From Nymphalis io (lineage: Eukaryota > Arthropoda > Insecta > Lepidoptera > Nymphalidae), in NCBI RefSeq assembly GCF_905147045.1, contig NC_065917.1:1690501-1754500 (forward strand): DNA of 64,000 bases, in the 5' to 3' direction. Below, in pieces: positions 9,501 to 20,170 of the stretch. Position 1 is the first letter of the stretch. Each line of letters starts with the position of its first letter. A program made the position numbers and the translations under genes. A model generated the notes under the pieces. It was given only the letters and a program-made list of their open reading frames with translations, made no database searches and was not told where the DNA came from.

Positions 9501-12500
9501 ATATGACTTTTGCTGCCGTGTGGTGACGGCGACGAATATCACCACCCCATCTCATCCCGTGGGGGGCGTAGAAGTCGACCCGAGGGAATATACACCAGAG
9601 AACGGGCAGCAGCGTCTCTCTGAGTACTATGACTAACTTACTACGATCGCCAACCCGTCTGCCAAGCGTGGCGATTATGGCATATCCCCTCATGATTCGC
9701 GCAACTAAACCACGGCCCCTAGTCCCCGGCAGCCCTGCTATTCCTAGCCTTGGTAACAGCTGTGGTAACGGCGGGGCAGGGGGTGCTAAGAATCCCCGGC
9801 AGATTTCGTGTTACCAACACCGACGACCTCTGGCCCTGGCAACATATAACACGCGTACACTGCGGACCGACGAGAAGATCATCGAACTGGAGGAAGAATT
9901 GAGCAGGTTACACTGGGATATCGTCGGATTATCCGAAGTCCGAAGACAGGGGGAGGATACGATGATCCTGAAATCCGGTAACCTTCTCTATTTCCGAGAG
10001 GGCGATCAACTGTCTCAAGGTGGTGTCGGGTTCATAGTCCACAAGTACCTCGTTAACAACGTTGTGAAAATCGAGAGTGTGTCGGCTAGGGTGGCGTACC
10101 TTATACTCAGAATCACCAAGCGGTATTCTTTGAAGGTCATACAGGTATACGCGCCGACTTCGACACACTCCGACGATGAGGTTGAGGTCATGTATGAGGA
10201 CTTATCTAAAGCCATACATACCAACAAGACTCATTTCACTGTTGTAATGGGGGACTTCAACGCGAAGCTGGGCAAACGATTCGGTGATGAGTTAAAGGTG
10301 GGACCTCATGGAATTGGAGACCGCAACACTCGGGACCAGATGTTGGCCGACTTTATGGAGAAGGAGAGACTCTTTATGATGAACTCCTTTTTCAAGAAGC
10401 CAGGTCAGCGTAAATGGACCTGGGTGAGTCCTGATGGGAAAACCAAGAATGAGATAGACTTCATCTTGTCGACGAGAAGACAAATATTTAATGACGTCTC
10501 CGTGATCAATGCAGTCAAAACTGGGAGCGATCACAGACTCGTAAGAGGCTCGTTAAATATCAATGTTAAACTCCAGAGGTCCCGACTGATGAAGTCTACG
10601 CTCCGACCATCACCTCTTCAAATCCGAAATCCCGAAGCCTTTCAGCTCGAACTCCAAAACCGATTCGATTGCTTAGCAGACTGCGAGGAAGTGGACACAT
10701 ACAACGACAGGCTTGTGGAAGCTGTCCGTACGGCTGGGTCTAAGACCTTCAAGACCAGCCGTACAAAAGGAACCATAAAGATCTCTGCCTCTACCCTACG
10801 GCTTATGGAGGAAAGACGGAAAATGATTCTGACGTCCCCAGCTGATGCTGCCGGCTATCGGCTGATCAACAGACGGATTTCAAAGTCTCTAACTCGCGAC
10901 ACTCGCCAATTTAATACAATGCGCATTAAAGAGGCCATCGAGCGGAACAAATGCTCTAAAGTGTTCGCCAGAGATCTGTCTGTTGGTCAGAGTCAACTGA
11001 CAAGGCTGAAAACTGAGGATGGCAGAATAGTCACGTCAAGATCTGAGCTGTTGGAAGAGGTTGAGAAGTTCTACGGTCAGCTGTACACGACAGCTCAATC
11101 ACCTGTCAGTAGTCATGCTGCAGATCCCAGAGCAAGACTAACCCGACACTACACTGAAGATTTTCAGGACGTCAGTCTTTTCGAGATTAGAATGGCTCTC
11201 GGACAACTCAAAAACAACAAGGCACCTGGTGATGATGGTATTACAGCCGAGCTCCTGAAGGCGGGTGGTACACCGATCCTCAGGGCTCTTCAGAGGCTTT
11301 TTAACTCCGTCATTGCCAAAGGTCAAACGCCAAAAGCATGGCACAGAAGTGTGGTGGTACTTTTCTTTAAGAAGGGTGATAAAACCCTTCTGAAGAATTA
11401 CAGGCCCATCTCACTGCTGAGTCATGTTTACAAGTTGTTTTCGAGAGTCATTACGAATCGTCTCGAGCAAAGGCTTGACGACTTCCAGCCACCCGAACAA
11501 GCCGGATTCCGGAAAGGCTTTAGCACCATAGACCACATACATACGCTGCGGCAAGTTATACAGAAGACTGAGGAGTATAACCAGCCACTTTGCTTAGCGT
11601 TTGTGGACTATGAGAAAGCCTTTGATTCGATCGAAAGCCTGGGCCGTGCTGAATTCTCTTCAAAGGTGCCAAATTGATTATCGGTATATCAGGGTGTTAA
11701 AGTGCTTGTACGAGAACGCCACCATGTCGATCCGACTCCAGGATCAGAACTCAAAACCTATCCAACTGCAGAGAGGTGTAAGACAGGGAGACGTGATATC
11801 TCCGAAACTGTTTACCGCTGCATTGGAAGATGTTTTCAAGCTTCTGGAATGGATAAAACTGGAACGGACTTGGCATCAATATTAACGGCGAGTACATCAC
11901 TCATCTTCGATTTGCCGATGACATTGTAATTATGGCTGAGACCTTGGAAGACCTCGGCACTATGCTCGATGACCTCAGCAGGGTTTCCCAACAAGTGGGT
12001 CTAAAAATGAACATGGACAAGACGAAAATCATGTCGAACATCCATGTTGCACCCACTCAAGTCAAGGTTGGAAATTCTGCACTCGAAGTTGTAGACAACT
12101 ATGTCTACCTAGGTCAGACCATCCAACTACGAGGTCCAACTTCGAGAAAGAGGTCAATCGTCGAATTCAACTCGGCTGGGCAGCGTTCGGGAAGCTACAC
12201 GATATCTTCTCATCCCAAATACCGCAGTGTCTCAAGTCGAAAGTCTTCGACCAGTGTGTGTTGCCAGTGATGACTTATGGATCAGAGACGTGGTCGCTCA
12301 CAATGGGCCTCATAAGAAGGCTCAAGGTCACTCAAAGGGCAATGGAGAGGGCTATGCTCGGAGTTTCTCTGCGAGATCGAATCAGAAATGATGAAATCCG
12401 CAGGCGAACCAAAGTAACCGACATAGCCCGAAGAATTGCTAAATTGAAGTGGCAGTGGGCGGGGCACATTGCTCGCAGAACCGACGGCCGCTGGGGCAGA

Positions 12501-12708
12501 AAGGTTCTCGAGTGGCGACCACGAACCGGAAGACGCAGCGTGGGCAGGCCCCCTACAAGGTGGACCGACGACTTAGAACGAGTCGCGGGAAGCCGTTGGA
12601 TGCGGGCAGCGCAAGATCGGCCAACGTGGAAATCCTTGGGGGAGGCCTTTGTCCAGCAGTGGACGTCTTTCGGCTGGTGATGATGATGATGATGATGATA
12701 TGACTTTT
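9501..12708 (+). mobile_element. RTE-2: full-length RTE-type retrotransposon with target-site duplication
   Basis: The body is about 9512-12697 (3.2 kb), flanked by the 11-bp direct repeat ATATGACTTTT at 9501-9511 and 12698-12708. The GC-rich leader shares CTCATCCCGTGGG and GGGCAGCAGCGTC with RTE-1. The tail is tandem TGA units (GGTGATGATGATGATGATG) rather than the TGAT of RTE-1. It is a separate but related family: the proteins align along their length but differ at many residues. Confidence 0.92.
9629..12680 (+). pseudogene. RTE-2 endonuclease/reverse transcriptase, frameshifted
   Basis: Endonuclease and reverse transcriptase run open from 9629 to about 11635 with LSEVRRQGE, VMGDFNAKLG, NEIDF, GSDHRLV, NNKAPGDDGIT and FVDYEKAFDSI. 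An extra base near 11635 (GAAAGCCTGG against GAAACCTGG in RTE-1) shifts the frame. The reading continues elsewhere with GVRQGDVISPK, breaks again near 11870, resumes with FADD near 11910 and NMDKTKIM, breaks near 12130-12150, and ends in 12258-12680 (MTYGSETWSL, VGRPPTRWTDDL, stop at 12680). With at least three frameshifts it cannot make a whole protein, although its catalytic motifs survive. It is older or more damaged than RTE-1. Confidence 0.9.
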
Positions 12709-12719
12709 TGATTTTTTTT

Positions 12720-12900
12720 AGTAAACTATGTACAGACATTTTTATAATATACAAAATTTAAATAATAATAATAAAAAAACAAAAAACACATTACAAATTT
12801 ATAGCAAAAACACGCTGTCTTAAAGATTGTCCTGTGGCATTGTACCCAAGACGCTGGCACTATTGCCTCTCTGCACCGCTAGACTCAGCCTTTGAGCTAA
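12720..12900 (+). repeat. Family I repeat (LINE 3'-like), copy 1
   Basis: Contains CACATTACAAATTTATAGCA, TGTCTTAAAGATTG and GCACTATTGCCTCTCTGCAC. Related sequence is at 55740-55845 (part), 61770-61870 (part) and inverted at 62640-62800. Confidence 0.55.
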
Positions 12901-13687
12901 ATAAGCACCAACAAACTTAACAATTATAATTAACAACTTTTATGATTTTCTCTATATTTATTTATTCACTTTATTCATTTGTATTTATTTACAACATACA
13001 TAAATATATTATTATTATTATAAAGCAAATTACGTTTACGATAGCCGGAGGATTTGAGAATAACCAAAGTTTCTATTAACACTTTAATTAATTAATAAAT
13101 ATTATATTTAACTTAATCCTAAGATACAATACTGATTTTTACTGGATCACATATTGAATGATACATATAATTATTCCATCCTAATATATAGTGCTAAAAA
13201 TGCTGATATATTAGATTAATTTAGGTGGTACGTGCTGAGCTGACTGACTTGAAAAAAATAATTTATAAAACAATTATAGTATATCTAATATGCATGTCAA
13301 TTACAAGTGTACATAACACTTCCAAATTCAATCAAATCAGATTCAAATTAAAAGAAACAAAAAAAAACATCAGTAATTTTTAAAAATGTCAAAATTAAAC
13401 AATAAATAATGTCATTGTTATAATAAAAAATCAATCGGCGAAATCATAATTGAAAATTATTAAAAGTATTAATTAAAACTAATCATGCATTTTATAACAT
13501 TTAAGTAACTTATTTCTAAAGATTGAGCCCCCTCAATCATGTCATAAAAAATATATAACAGAATGACTGTATTTGTCTCCAATTCAAAATTTGAGGAAGC
13601 AAAACTCAAATAAAAAAAAAACCATTTTCTTACAATATTTTATATTTCGTTAATCTATCTAGAAAATGTAATACTTAATAATACTCT
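12901..13687. other. AT-rich non-coding stretch
   Basis: Very AT-rich with short A and T runs. No gene or clear repeat identified. Confidence 0.45.
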
Positions 13688-13982
13688 ACTGGTGGTAGAG
13701 CTTTGTGCGTAGGTAGCGGAGGTAGCGTTTGTAGGTAGGTACCACCCACTCATCAGATATTCTACCGCAAAACAGCAGTACTTGGTATTGTTGTGTTCCG
13801 GTTTGAAGGGTGAGTGAGCCAGTATAATTACAGACACAAGAGATGTAACATCTCAGTTCCCAAGGTTGGTGACGCATTGGCGTTGTAAGCGATTGTTAAC
13901 ATTTACAATGCCAATGTATATGGGCGTTGGTGACCACTTACCAACAAGTGGCCCATGCTTATCAATAAAAAATAAAAAAAAA
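13688..13982 (+). mobile_element. Family A element, near full length
   Basis: Runs from ACTGGTGGTAGAGCTTTGTG to CAAGTGGCCCATGCTTATCA and an A-rich tail. The first 50 bp carry a small local change (GTAGGTAGCGGAGGTAGCG). Confidence 0.75.
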
Positions 13983-14350
13983 ACCTTAACGATTATAATT
14001 AATAATATTTTTCATTTTCTCTATACATAAAATAATAACTGACTGACTTTGTCTCCAACTCAAAATTTGAGAACGAAAAAGTTTTTAAACCAAATGACAC
14101 CATGAAAACCCAAGTTTTTTTTACAAGTTTTTTTTTATATATTTTCTTTAATATTTCTAGAAAATATCTAGAAAATTTCATACTTAATAATAAAGAAAAT
14201 TCTTTATAGCCACCTGTTATGTTTAGAGGAAATAGGTCAGATATAATTAAATAAAAAGCGAGTGTACGGAAATTTTACTATATATCGTTCATTTTAATAT
14301 GGCGTCTAAAATGACAATATTAATTATCAAAGGTCTTACTAATAACCTTC

Positions 14351-14546
14351 ATAGTTAAACAATACTGTCTCCTTCTTTCGAATGTCAAATCAATAATGAC
14401 AGAAAGAGAGAAGGTGTTTAACTTAACAGCTAAGCCACGTTTTGTTTTACTTATAAATTTTGTTTAGCAAATCATCAGTTAAACAATGTTGTCTTCTTCT
14501 TTCGAATGTCAAATGAATGATGACAGACAGAGATAGCTATATAACT
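14351..14546 (-). mobile_element. Two family E (MITE) cores in tandem
   Basis: Two pieces, about 14355-14430 and 14479-14546, each with GTTAAACAAT, CTTCTTTCGAATGTCAAAT and AATGATGACAGA or close variants. They are inverted relative to 40249-40385 and 62425-62530. Terminal repeats are not clear here. Confidence 0.55.
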
Positions 14547-14632
14547 AAACGTTTATAAGTATGGCCGTACTTAGAACTTCGTAATATCGTCCCGGATTCA
14601 TAAATAGTACCTAAGCTCTAATAGTTCATCGT

Positions 14633-15045
14633 AACAGCCTCCTCTCCCTTTTTGTGGAGTAGGTATGGAGCTTATTCCACTACGCTGCTACGCGGGTTGG
14701 TGGAATACACATGTGGCAGAATTTCAATGAATTGGACATTTTTAGGTTATTGTAACAATTATTGTTTTACTGTGTACGCCTATTCGATTTTAAATTTCTA
14801 TTCTGTTCTTATTGTTCTGTAATTTTCTCTGTAAGTGATTTAAATGTAAATCTTTGGACAAAAAAAAATGTCTTTAACCGTGCATACAGGTTTCTTCATG
14901 ATGTTTTTCTTCACCGTCAAACACGAGATAAATTATAATCACAAATTAAGTACATGAAAATTCAGTGGTGCTTGCCCTAGTTTGAACCCACGATCATTGG
15001 TTAAGATTCACGCGTTCTTACCACTGGACCATCTCGGCTAGATTT
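14633..15045 (-). mobile_element. Family B SINE with an internal insertion
   Basis: The minus strand reads GCCGAGATGGTCCAGTGGTA (A box) and GGGTTCAAACTAGGGCAAGC (B box region). The body is interrupted by about 130 bp of unrelated AT-rich sequence near 14742-14880. The 3' tail next to 14633 is cut short. Confidence 0.7.
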
Positions 15046-15762
15046 TAATATAAACAATAATTTTCACACTAAAAATTGCTAACTACTTCTATGATATCAG
15101 ATTTTAGAAAATATTAATAACATTGGAAATAAGGCAATAAAACATTATAATTGCGCGACATATACAACAGTCATCGTAATATTTCACATTTTTGTAAATT
15201 ACAAAATCATAATGAATTAAACTAAAACCTTACTCATAAATCTATCTATCCATTGGTGAAAACCGTATGAAAATCCGCTCGGTAAATTTTGTGTTTATCG
15301 CGTTCATACAGACAAAGAGAAGTGGCGGATAAAGTATTAAATAAAAATAGTTAATGTCTATGGTCGGTGGTGGCCACTTATTGACAGTTGTACCAATCAG
15401 CCGCCTACCTAAGAAAACCTACCTAAGAAGTAACGCTATTGCCGGAATTATGCCGGTTAACCGTTTAATATTATCTCCAAACTTTGTGCTTATCTAGCTA
15501 ACATACCTTTGACTGTAGCTGTGGTACCAGATGAGGGGACAGTCACCATTTGTGCCATCTGAAAATAAATAAAATTAAATTTTAGAAAGACATACAAAGA
15601 TATGGTCATCCGCCATCTTAAATTGTTAGTGACGTCACGGAAACGTCATTTTTCGATAATTTGTATCAGTTTTTAACAAGGGTATTCATTTTATTATTTT
15701 ATCATTAAATATTGCCAGCTTATAAGGCTTTAAGGGTCTAATGAGAGCTGACATAAATCAAA
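15046..15762. other. Non-coding stretch with one family A scrap
   Basis: A fragment with GGTCGGTGGTGGCCACTTAT at about 15359-15412 resembles the 3' part of family A. Otherwise nothing recognised. Confidence 0.4.
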
Positions 15763-15810
15763 TCAAATGAAAAAACTTTATTCAACGTATAAGCATTACA
15801 CTTACTGTGA
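15763..15810 (-). mobile_element. LINE tail scrap (family G)
   Basis: CTTTATTCAACGTATAAGCA is close to the ends at 39141 and 61239. It reads as the 3' tail of a minus-strand LINE. Confidence 0.4.
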
Positions 15811-15825
15811 TAATCAAGTTAGAAA

Positions 15826-15893
<68 letters not shown>

Positions 15894-15917
15894 GTATGTA
15901 TATATCTAACTTGATTA
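15811..15917. repeat. (TA)n microsatellite inside a 13-bp inverted repeat
   Basis: A pure TA run from about 15829 to 15887 is flanked by TAATCAAGTTAGA (15811-15823) and its exact reverse complement TCTAACTTGATTA (15905-15917). The whole can fold into a long cruciform. Confidence 0.85.
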
Positions 15918-15964
15918 CTAACTATAACAGTAAAACTTAATATTTTTATGATCCGGCTTGATCT

Positions 15965-16015
15965 AGTCAGTGTATTACAGTACAAGAGACACGACATCTT
16001 AGTTTCCAAGGTATA
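15965..16015 (+). mobile_element. Family A fragment
   Basis: Only the middle of family A remains: GTCAGTGTATTACAGTACAA and GACATCTTAGTTTCCAAGG. Confidence 0.45.
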
Positions 16016-16266
16016 CTGGCTCAACCCCCCTACGAACGGGTGTAATTCGGTTACAAGAGGCCTGCAAAAATCCCCGTCGCTAATAAGCGAAGTTGTTATT
16101 TTGTTTTAACGAAAGTTATCCACCTAAAAGAGAGCCTTCATAAAAATGCTTTATAGACATTTCTGTATCACGATTTTCCAATTTAAACTTTTAGTAGAAT
16201 TCAGTTAACTTCCCTAGCGTTCACCAGTTGACATTATAATACATAATATATATACAAATCTATAAG

Positions 16267-16425
16267 CCTAATGGTTAGAACGCTAGAAGCTTAAAAGATG
16301 ATTGCGGGTTCCAGGCAAGCTCAACTTAATTTTCATGTACTTGTACTTGTATTTTACGAAATTGTATATTATATGTGTATCCATCTATCCCTATTAGAGC
16401 ATCGTGTTGGAATAAGCTCCAAGTA
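16267..16425 (+). mobile_element. Family B SINE remnant, plus strand
   Basis: A tRNA-like head (TAATGGTTAGAACGCTAGAA, TGCGGGTTCCAGGCAAGC) and a later piece (GTGTTGGAATAAGCTCCAAG), broken up and abutting the next copy. Confidence 0.45.
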
Positions 16426-16426
16426 A

Positions 16427-16722
16427 GTAATAGCCTATAAATGTCCCACTGCTGCGCTAAGGCCTCCTCTCCCTTTTTGAGGAGAAGGTTTGGAGCTTAT
16501 TCCACCACGCTGCTTCAATGCGGGTTGGTGGAATACACATGTGGCAGAATTTCGATTAATTAGACACATGCAGGTTTCCTCACAATGTTTTCTTTCACCG
16601 AAAAGCACGAGATGAATTATAAACAGAAATTAGGCACATGAAAATTCAGAGGTGTTCCCGGGTTTGAACCCACGTTCATCGGTTAAGATTTACGCGTTCT
16701 TACTGCTGGGCCATCTCGACTT
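16427..16722 (-). mobile_element. Family B SINE, near full length
   Basis: Minus strand: tRNA-like head with TGGCCCAGCAGTAAGAACGC and GGGTTCAAACCCGGGAACAC, the conserved body, then the tail with CTTAGCGCAGCAGTGGGACA. Confidence 0.75.
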
Positions 16723-16880
16723 AAGCCAAGCCTTCCACTCAAAGGGATAATAACCTTTAGATCAGCAATGGCACATTAAACAGGCTGTTTCTTCACTTAA
16801 ATCACTTTAAAATTTACAGACATGAGCACAATACGTGACTACTAAGCTTATTTCCGGTTCTTATCAGTATAATTCACATT

Positions 16881-16923
16881 CCGGACCGGTAGTAAAAGCA
16901 CATCTCTTTTACTACCAGTCCGG
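16881..16923. repeat. 18-bp inverted repeat (hairpin)
   Basis: CCGGACCGGTAGTAAAAG (16881-16898) pairs with CTTTTACTACCAGTCCGG (16906-16923) with one mismatch and a 7-base loop. Confidence 0.8.
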
Positions 16924-17061
16924 TAGTCAACCGTTACAAATAAATTCGGCCTTGAATTGACATACAAAGAACCACTTGTATGTGTGTATTACAACACTGT
17001 CATGTGTACAAAAGCTAGATTATATATTCATGCTCAGTCAATACAAGTAGCTAATATAGCT

Positions 17062-17457
17062 ATAAGGAATTTGACTGCCTCGTTGGTCTAGTGGCTTGAA
17101 TTAAGGCTGCAGACCCGGAGATCCTGGGTTCAATTCCCAGGTCGGGCCAGTAAAAAGTTGTTGGGTTTTTCTATCAGAAAATTCTCAGTAGCAGCCTGGA
17201 GTCTGGAAGTTGAAAGTGTGTACACTCCCGTGTCTCCGAAAGTACGTAAAGCCGTTGGTCCTGCGCCTGAACTCTTTCCGGTCGTGTCGGATTGCCGTCC
17301 CATCGGATTATGAGAGTTAGGCAATAGAGAGTGCACCTGTGTTTGCGCACACACTTGTGCACTATAATATCTCCTGCGTAGTTGACTAATCTCTCTTGAG
17401 ATTGGCCGCCGTGGCGGAAATCGGTCTGGAGGACATTATTATTATTATAAGAAATTT
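17062..17457 (+). mobile_element. Family C tRNA-derived SINE, full length with target-site duplication
   Basis: The body is 17073-17446. The head GACTGCCTCGTTGGTCTAGT holds an A box (TGGTCTAGTGG) and GGTTCAATTCC is a B box, so it is of pol III tRNA origin. The body runs through CACACTTGTGCACTATAATA to GGTCTGGAGGACATTATTAT, ending in an ATT repeat. ATAAGGAATTT (17062-17072) and ATAAGAAATTT (17447-17457) form an 11-bp direct repeat with one mismatch. Confidence 0.85.
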
Positions 17458-17565
17458 CCACTATTGACTCGGCACAAGATCTCCGATTCTATATACATAA
17501 TAATTTTTTATTATCTGAAGTTTGAAACATAAGCTAAACTAAATTGAAAAATTGAAGAGGTTACT

Positions 17566-18157
17566 TTGTATCAATCTAACCCGTAAGTCGGGGCAGCTAG
17601 TATTAATATTATACAATATCACGAGCTATTTCGTCCTGACTTTGTACGGGCATGATAAAAAATATATTTATTTATCTTTTAAAATCCTGGAACCTCTATT
17701 GCACCACTTACCGAGTCCAATCTCTCAAATAATCTCCAAAACCCAGAGACTACTCAAATACAAAAAAATCATTAAAATCGGTCCAGCCCTTAGGAGTACA
17801 GTGACATAACACGAGTTATATATATAACCTTATACATATATATAAAGGTATGGATGTGTCTTTGTATTTTAGGTAAATTAATAAATATTTTCGGAAACTT
17901 GCTCAGCTGATGGGGTGTAAAAGTTTTGAGTAATCATCCCCTTTACGAGGGTTAGGCTGTGGACATAAGCTTGTAATAAAACGAGAGTACCGAAAGTGTT
18001 ATCGTAGCACTACTTACAAGTGCTACAAATGCGTAGCACTATGCTACGAAAGCTACACGCTACTATATAATAAAATCGTTCACAGTTTCTGTCTGTTTTA
18101 TAATCTTTTTACGTATATATGTTTAGATATTACCGTCGAAAAATCTCAATAAATAAT
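17566..18157. other. Helitron-like scraps and a GTAGCACT-rich patch
   Basis: AAGTCGGGGCAGCTAGTATT near 17585 looks like a Helitron 3' end (CTAGT). AAAATCGGTCCAGCCCTTAG near 17775 resembles the inverted 5' region. About 18000-18060 repeats GTAGCACTA and GCTACGAA words. No gene. Confidence 0.35.
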
Positions 18158-18240
18158 TATTGGCCAGAACCGGGGTTTGAACTCTTAACCTCGGGATTTA
18201 AGCCTTAAAAGCTAGCCACTATACTAATGAGGCAATAGAC
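18158..18240 (-). mobile_element. tRNA-like SINE head, diverged
   Basis: The minus strand reads GCCTCATTAGTATAGTGGCT and GAGTTCAAACCCCGGTTCTG, which look like A and B boxes. No body follows, so it is a SINE remnant and not a tRNA gene. Confidence 0.45.
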
Positions 18241-18337
18241 TGTACTGTATACGCTCTTTGTTTGCAGACGATATCATTTTATATTTTTTATTGAAATTAA
18301 TAAGTGTCCTTATTACTGGGACTGAAAAAAGGCCTGA

Positions 18338-18412
18338 TGTTAAGTGGTCACCGTTGGAGACATTGGCGTTGTATGAAATATTAAACATCCCTTGCATCGC
18401 CTATGCGCTTCC
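18338..18412 (-). mobile_element. Family A fragment
   Basis: TTAAGTGGTCACCGTTGGAG and CATCGCCTATGCGC match the 3' half of family A on the minus strand. Confidence 0.5.
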
Positions 18413-18552
18413 AATGGATGTAAAATATCTCGTTATTTTATTCTGCTGTATTTGTTTCCAGCTCGATGGAATATCCTCGAGAGCCTCCTGTCCTTGGTTT
18501 TAATCTTAACCCTCACGTGCTGGTGATTACAATTATAGCAGATTTCCTTTTT

Positions 18553-18832
18553 TTTATATTTGCCAGAAAGGCAAATGACTCTACTCCACCTGATGGTAAG
18601 TGGTAGTAGAGTCCAAAGGCGACGACGGCCAGTACAGACGGGAAGAATGTTGCACTAGCCACCCCCGCCTGCAAGATGCCTCTTCACGCCTCGTTTGAAG
18701 GAACCCGGGTTGTAAGAGGAGGGGAACACGTGAGCTGGTAAGGAATTCCATTTTTTGGAAGTGCAACAAAGAAAGGAGTCGCCAAATTACTTTGTGCGCG
18801 ATGGAATTGATGTCACAGTTAGGCGGTGACAT
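18553..18832 (-). mobile_element. LINE 3' end fragment (group L1)
   Basis: An inverted relative of 2419-2715 with the same C-terminal coding tail (SLQTRREEASC is out of frame, so it is broken), the 3' stem CTCCACCTGATGGTAAGTGG and a T tract at the left end (A tail of the minus strand). Dead copy. Confidence 0.7.
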
Positions 18833-19121
18833 CGAGAACCAGCTCGCGTGGGCTTTAGACCAAACAAGACGAATTAGACACAAGAAAATTCAATACCAAC
18901 CTCGGTCAGCTCTCATATTGAATTTATTTTTATTCTTCGTGTATTAATCATTACACGAAGGTTTACCATGATGAGATAATACTTGTTACAACGTCGTGTT
19001 CGCCTAGGGGAGGTCTGTTTCCTTTACAGCATTCAAAGTAAAATTAATGTAATAAATATATTGATTAGTGGTTTTATTATATTAAATAATAAGGTCGGTC
19101 AAATGTACGAATGTATTTATT

Positions 19122-19282
19122 GATAGGGCATTGTGCAAGCTCGTCCGGGTAGGTACCACCCACTCATCAGATATTTTACCGCAAAACAGCAGTACTTGGT
19201 ATTGTTGTGTTTCAGTTTGAAGGGTGAGTGAGCCAGTGTAATTACAGGTACAAGGGACTTAACATCTTACTTCCCAATGTTG
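19122..19282 (+). mobile_element. Family A element, 3'-truncated
   Basis: Starts within GATAGGGCATTGTGCAAGCT and stops after CTTACTTCCCAATGTTGA. The last third is missing. Confidence 0.65.
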
Positions 19283-19390
19283 ACATGTCTGTGTAAGATA
19301 CACAGACATTTCAACATTTATTTACTAGCTGCCATTCCCGACTTTGTACAGAAACAAAATCATACAAATCTATGAAAATTAAACTAAAAA

Positions 19391-19503
19391 CGCGAAGGAA
19401 AACACCGTGAGGAAACCTACATGTGCTTAATTAAACTGAAATTCTACGTGTGTACCCACCAAGCCGCCTTAGCCCAGCAGTGGGACATTAACAGGCTCTT
19501 ACC
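19391..19503 (+). mobile_element. Family B SINE, 3' part
   Basis: Contains AGGAAAACACCGTGAGGAAA and CTTAGCCCAGCAGTGGGACA. The tRNA head and part of the body are missing. Confidence 0.6.
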
Positions 19504-19679
19504 AAGGCATTAGTGCTATTGGTTCACAATTATTACTTTTTTAATATACGTCAAAAAATCGTGACGCGCTACAATGGAACTGAACACATGACCTCCCGCC
19601 TCTAACTCCGAGCCCCATAATTAGTCAGTTGTACCCCTCCAGCGTAACATGAGTTTAAAATAAAGTACACAGGCTTATA

Positions 19680-19860
19680 TCGCTAGCTTTGCGTCCGACT
19701 TTGCTTGTAATATATATATATATATTAATGTACTAGTTTTTAGAGATGGTAGATAATAGAAAAAATTGCCTTTTTGTGCTTCCTTACGGTTCATGATAGT
19801 TTCATAACAAATTTCATCAAAATCGGTTCGGTGGTTAAGAAAAATGGAGTTAGTAAAAAA
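19680..19860 (-). mobile_element. Helitron-like mini element, minus strand
   Basis: AACAAATTTCATCAAAATCG followed by GTTCGGTGGTTAAG is the inverted 5' region usual in these elements, here behind TACTAGTTTTTAG. Ends not resolved. Confidence 0.4.
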
Positions 19861-20045
19861 ATTATTTAATTTCTTATCGGCCCGAAATGAGTTTGAATCA
19901 AGTACCTCGGGATACAGTCTTACATCCAGCCATTTATTACCTCTATAAATTAGACTGACTTACTTTTCTTATAATATTACGATTATATGTATATCACTTT
20001 TGTAGTATCCTTATGTAGCCAGAGCAATATTATTTATTGTAATTC

Positions 20046-20075
20046 ACACACACACGCACACATGCACTCATGCAC

Positions 20076-20161
<86 letters not shown>

Positions 20162-20170
20162 ACACATACA
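20046..20170 (+). repeat. (CA)n microsatellite
   Basis: Long CA tract with some CG, CT and ATA interruptions, about 125 bp. The histidine/threonine-rich reading frames over it are artefacts. Confidence 0.95.
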
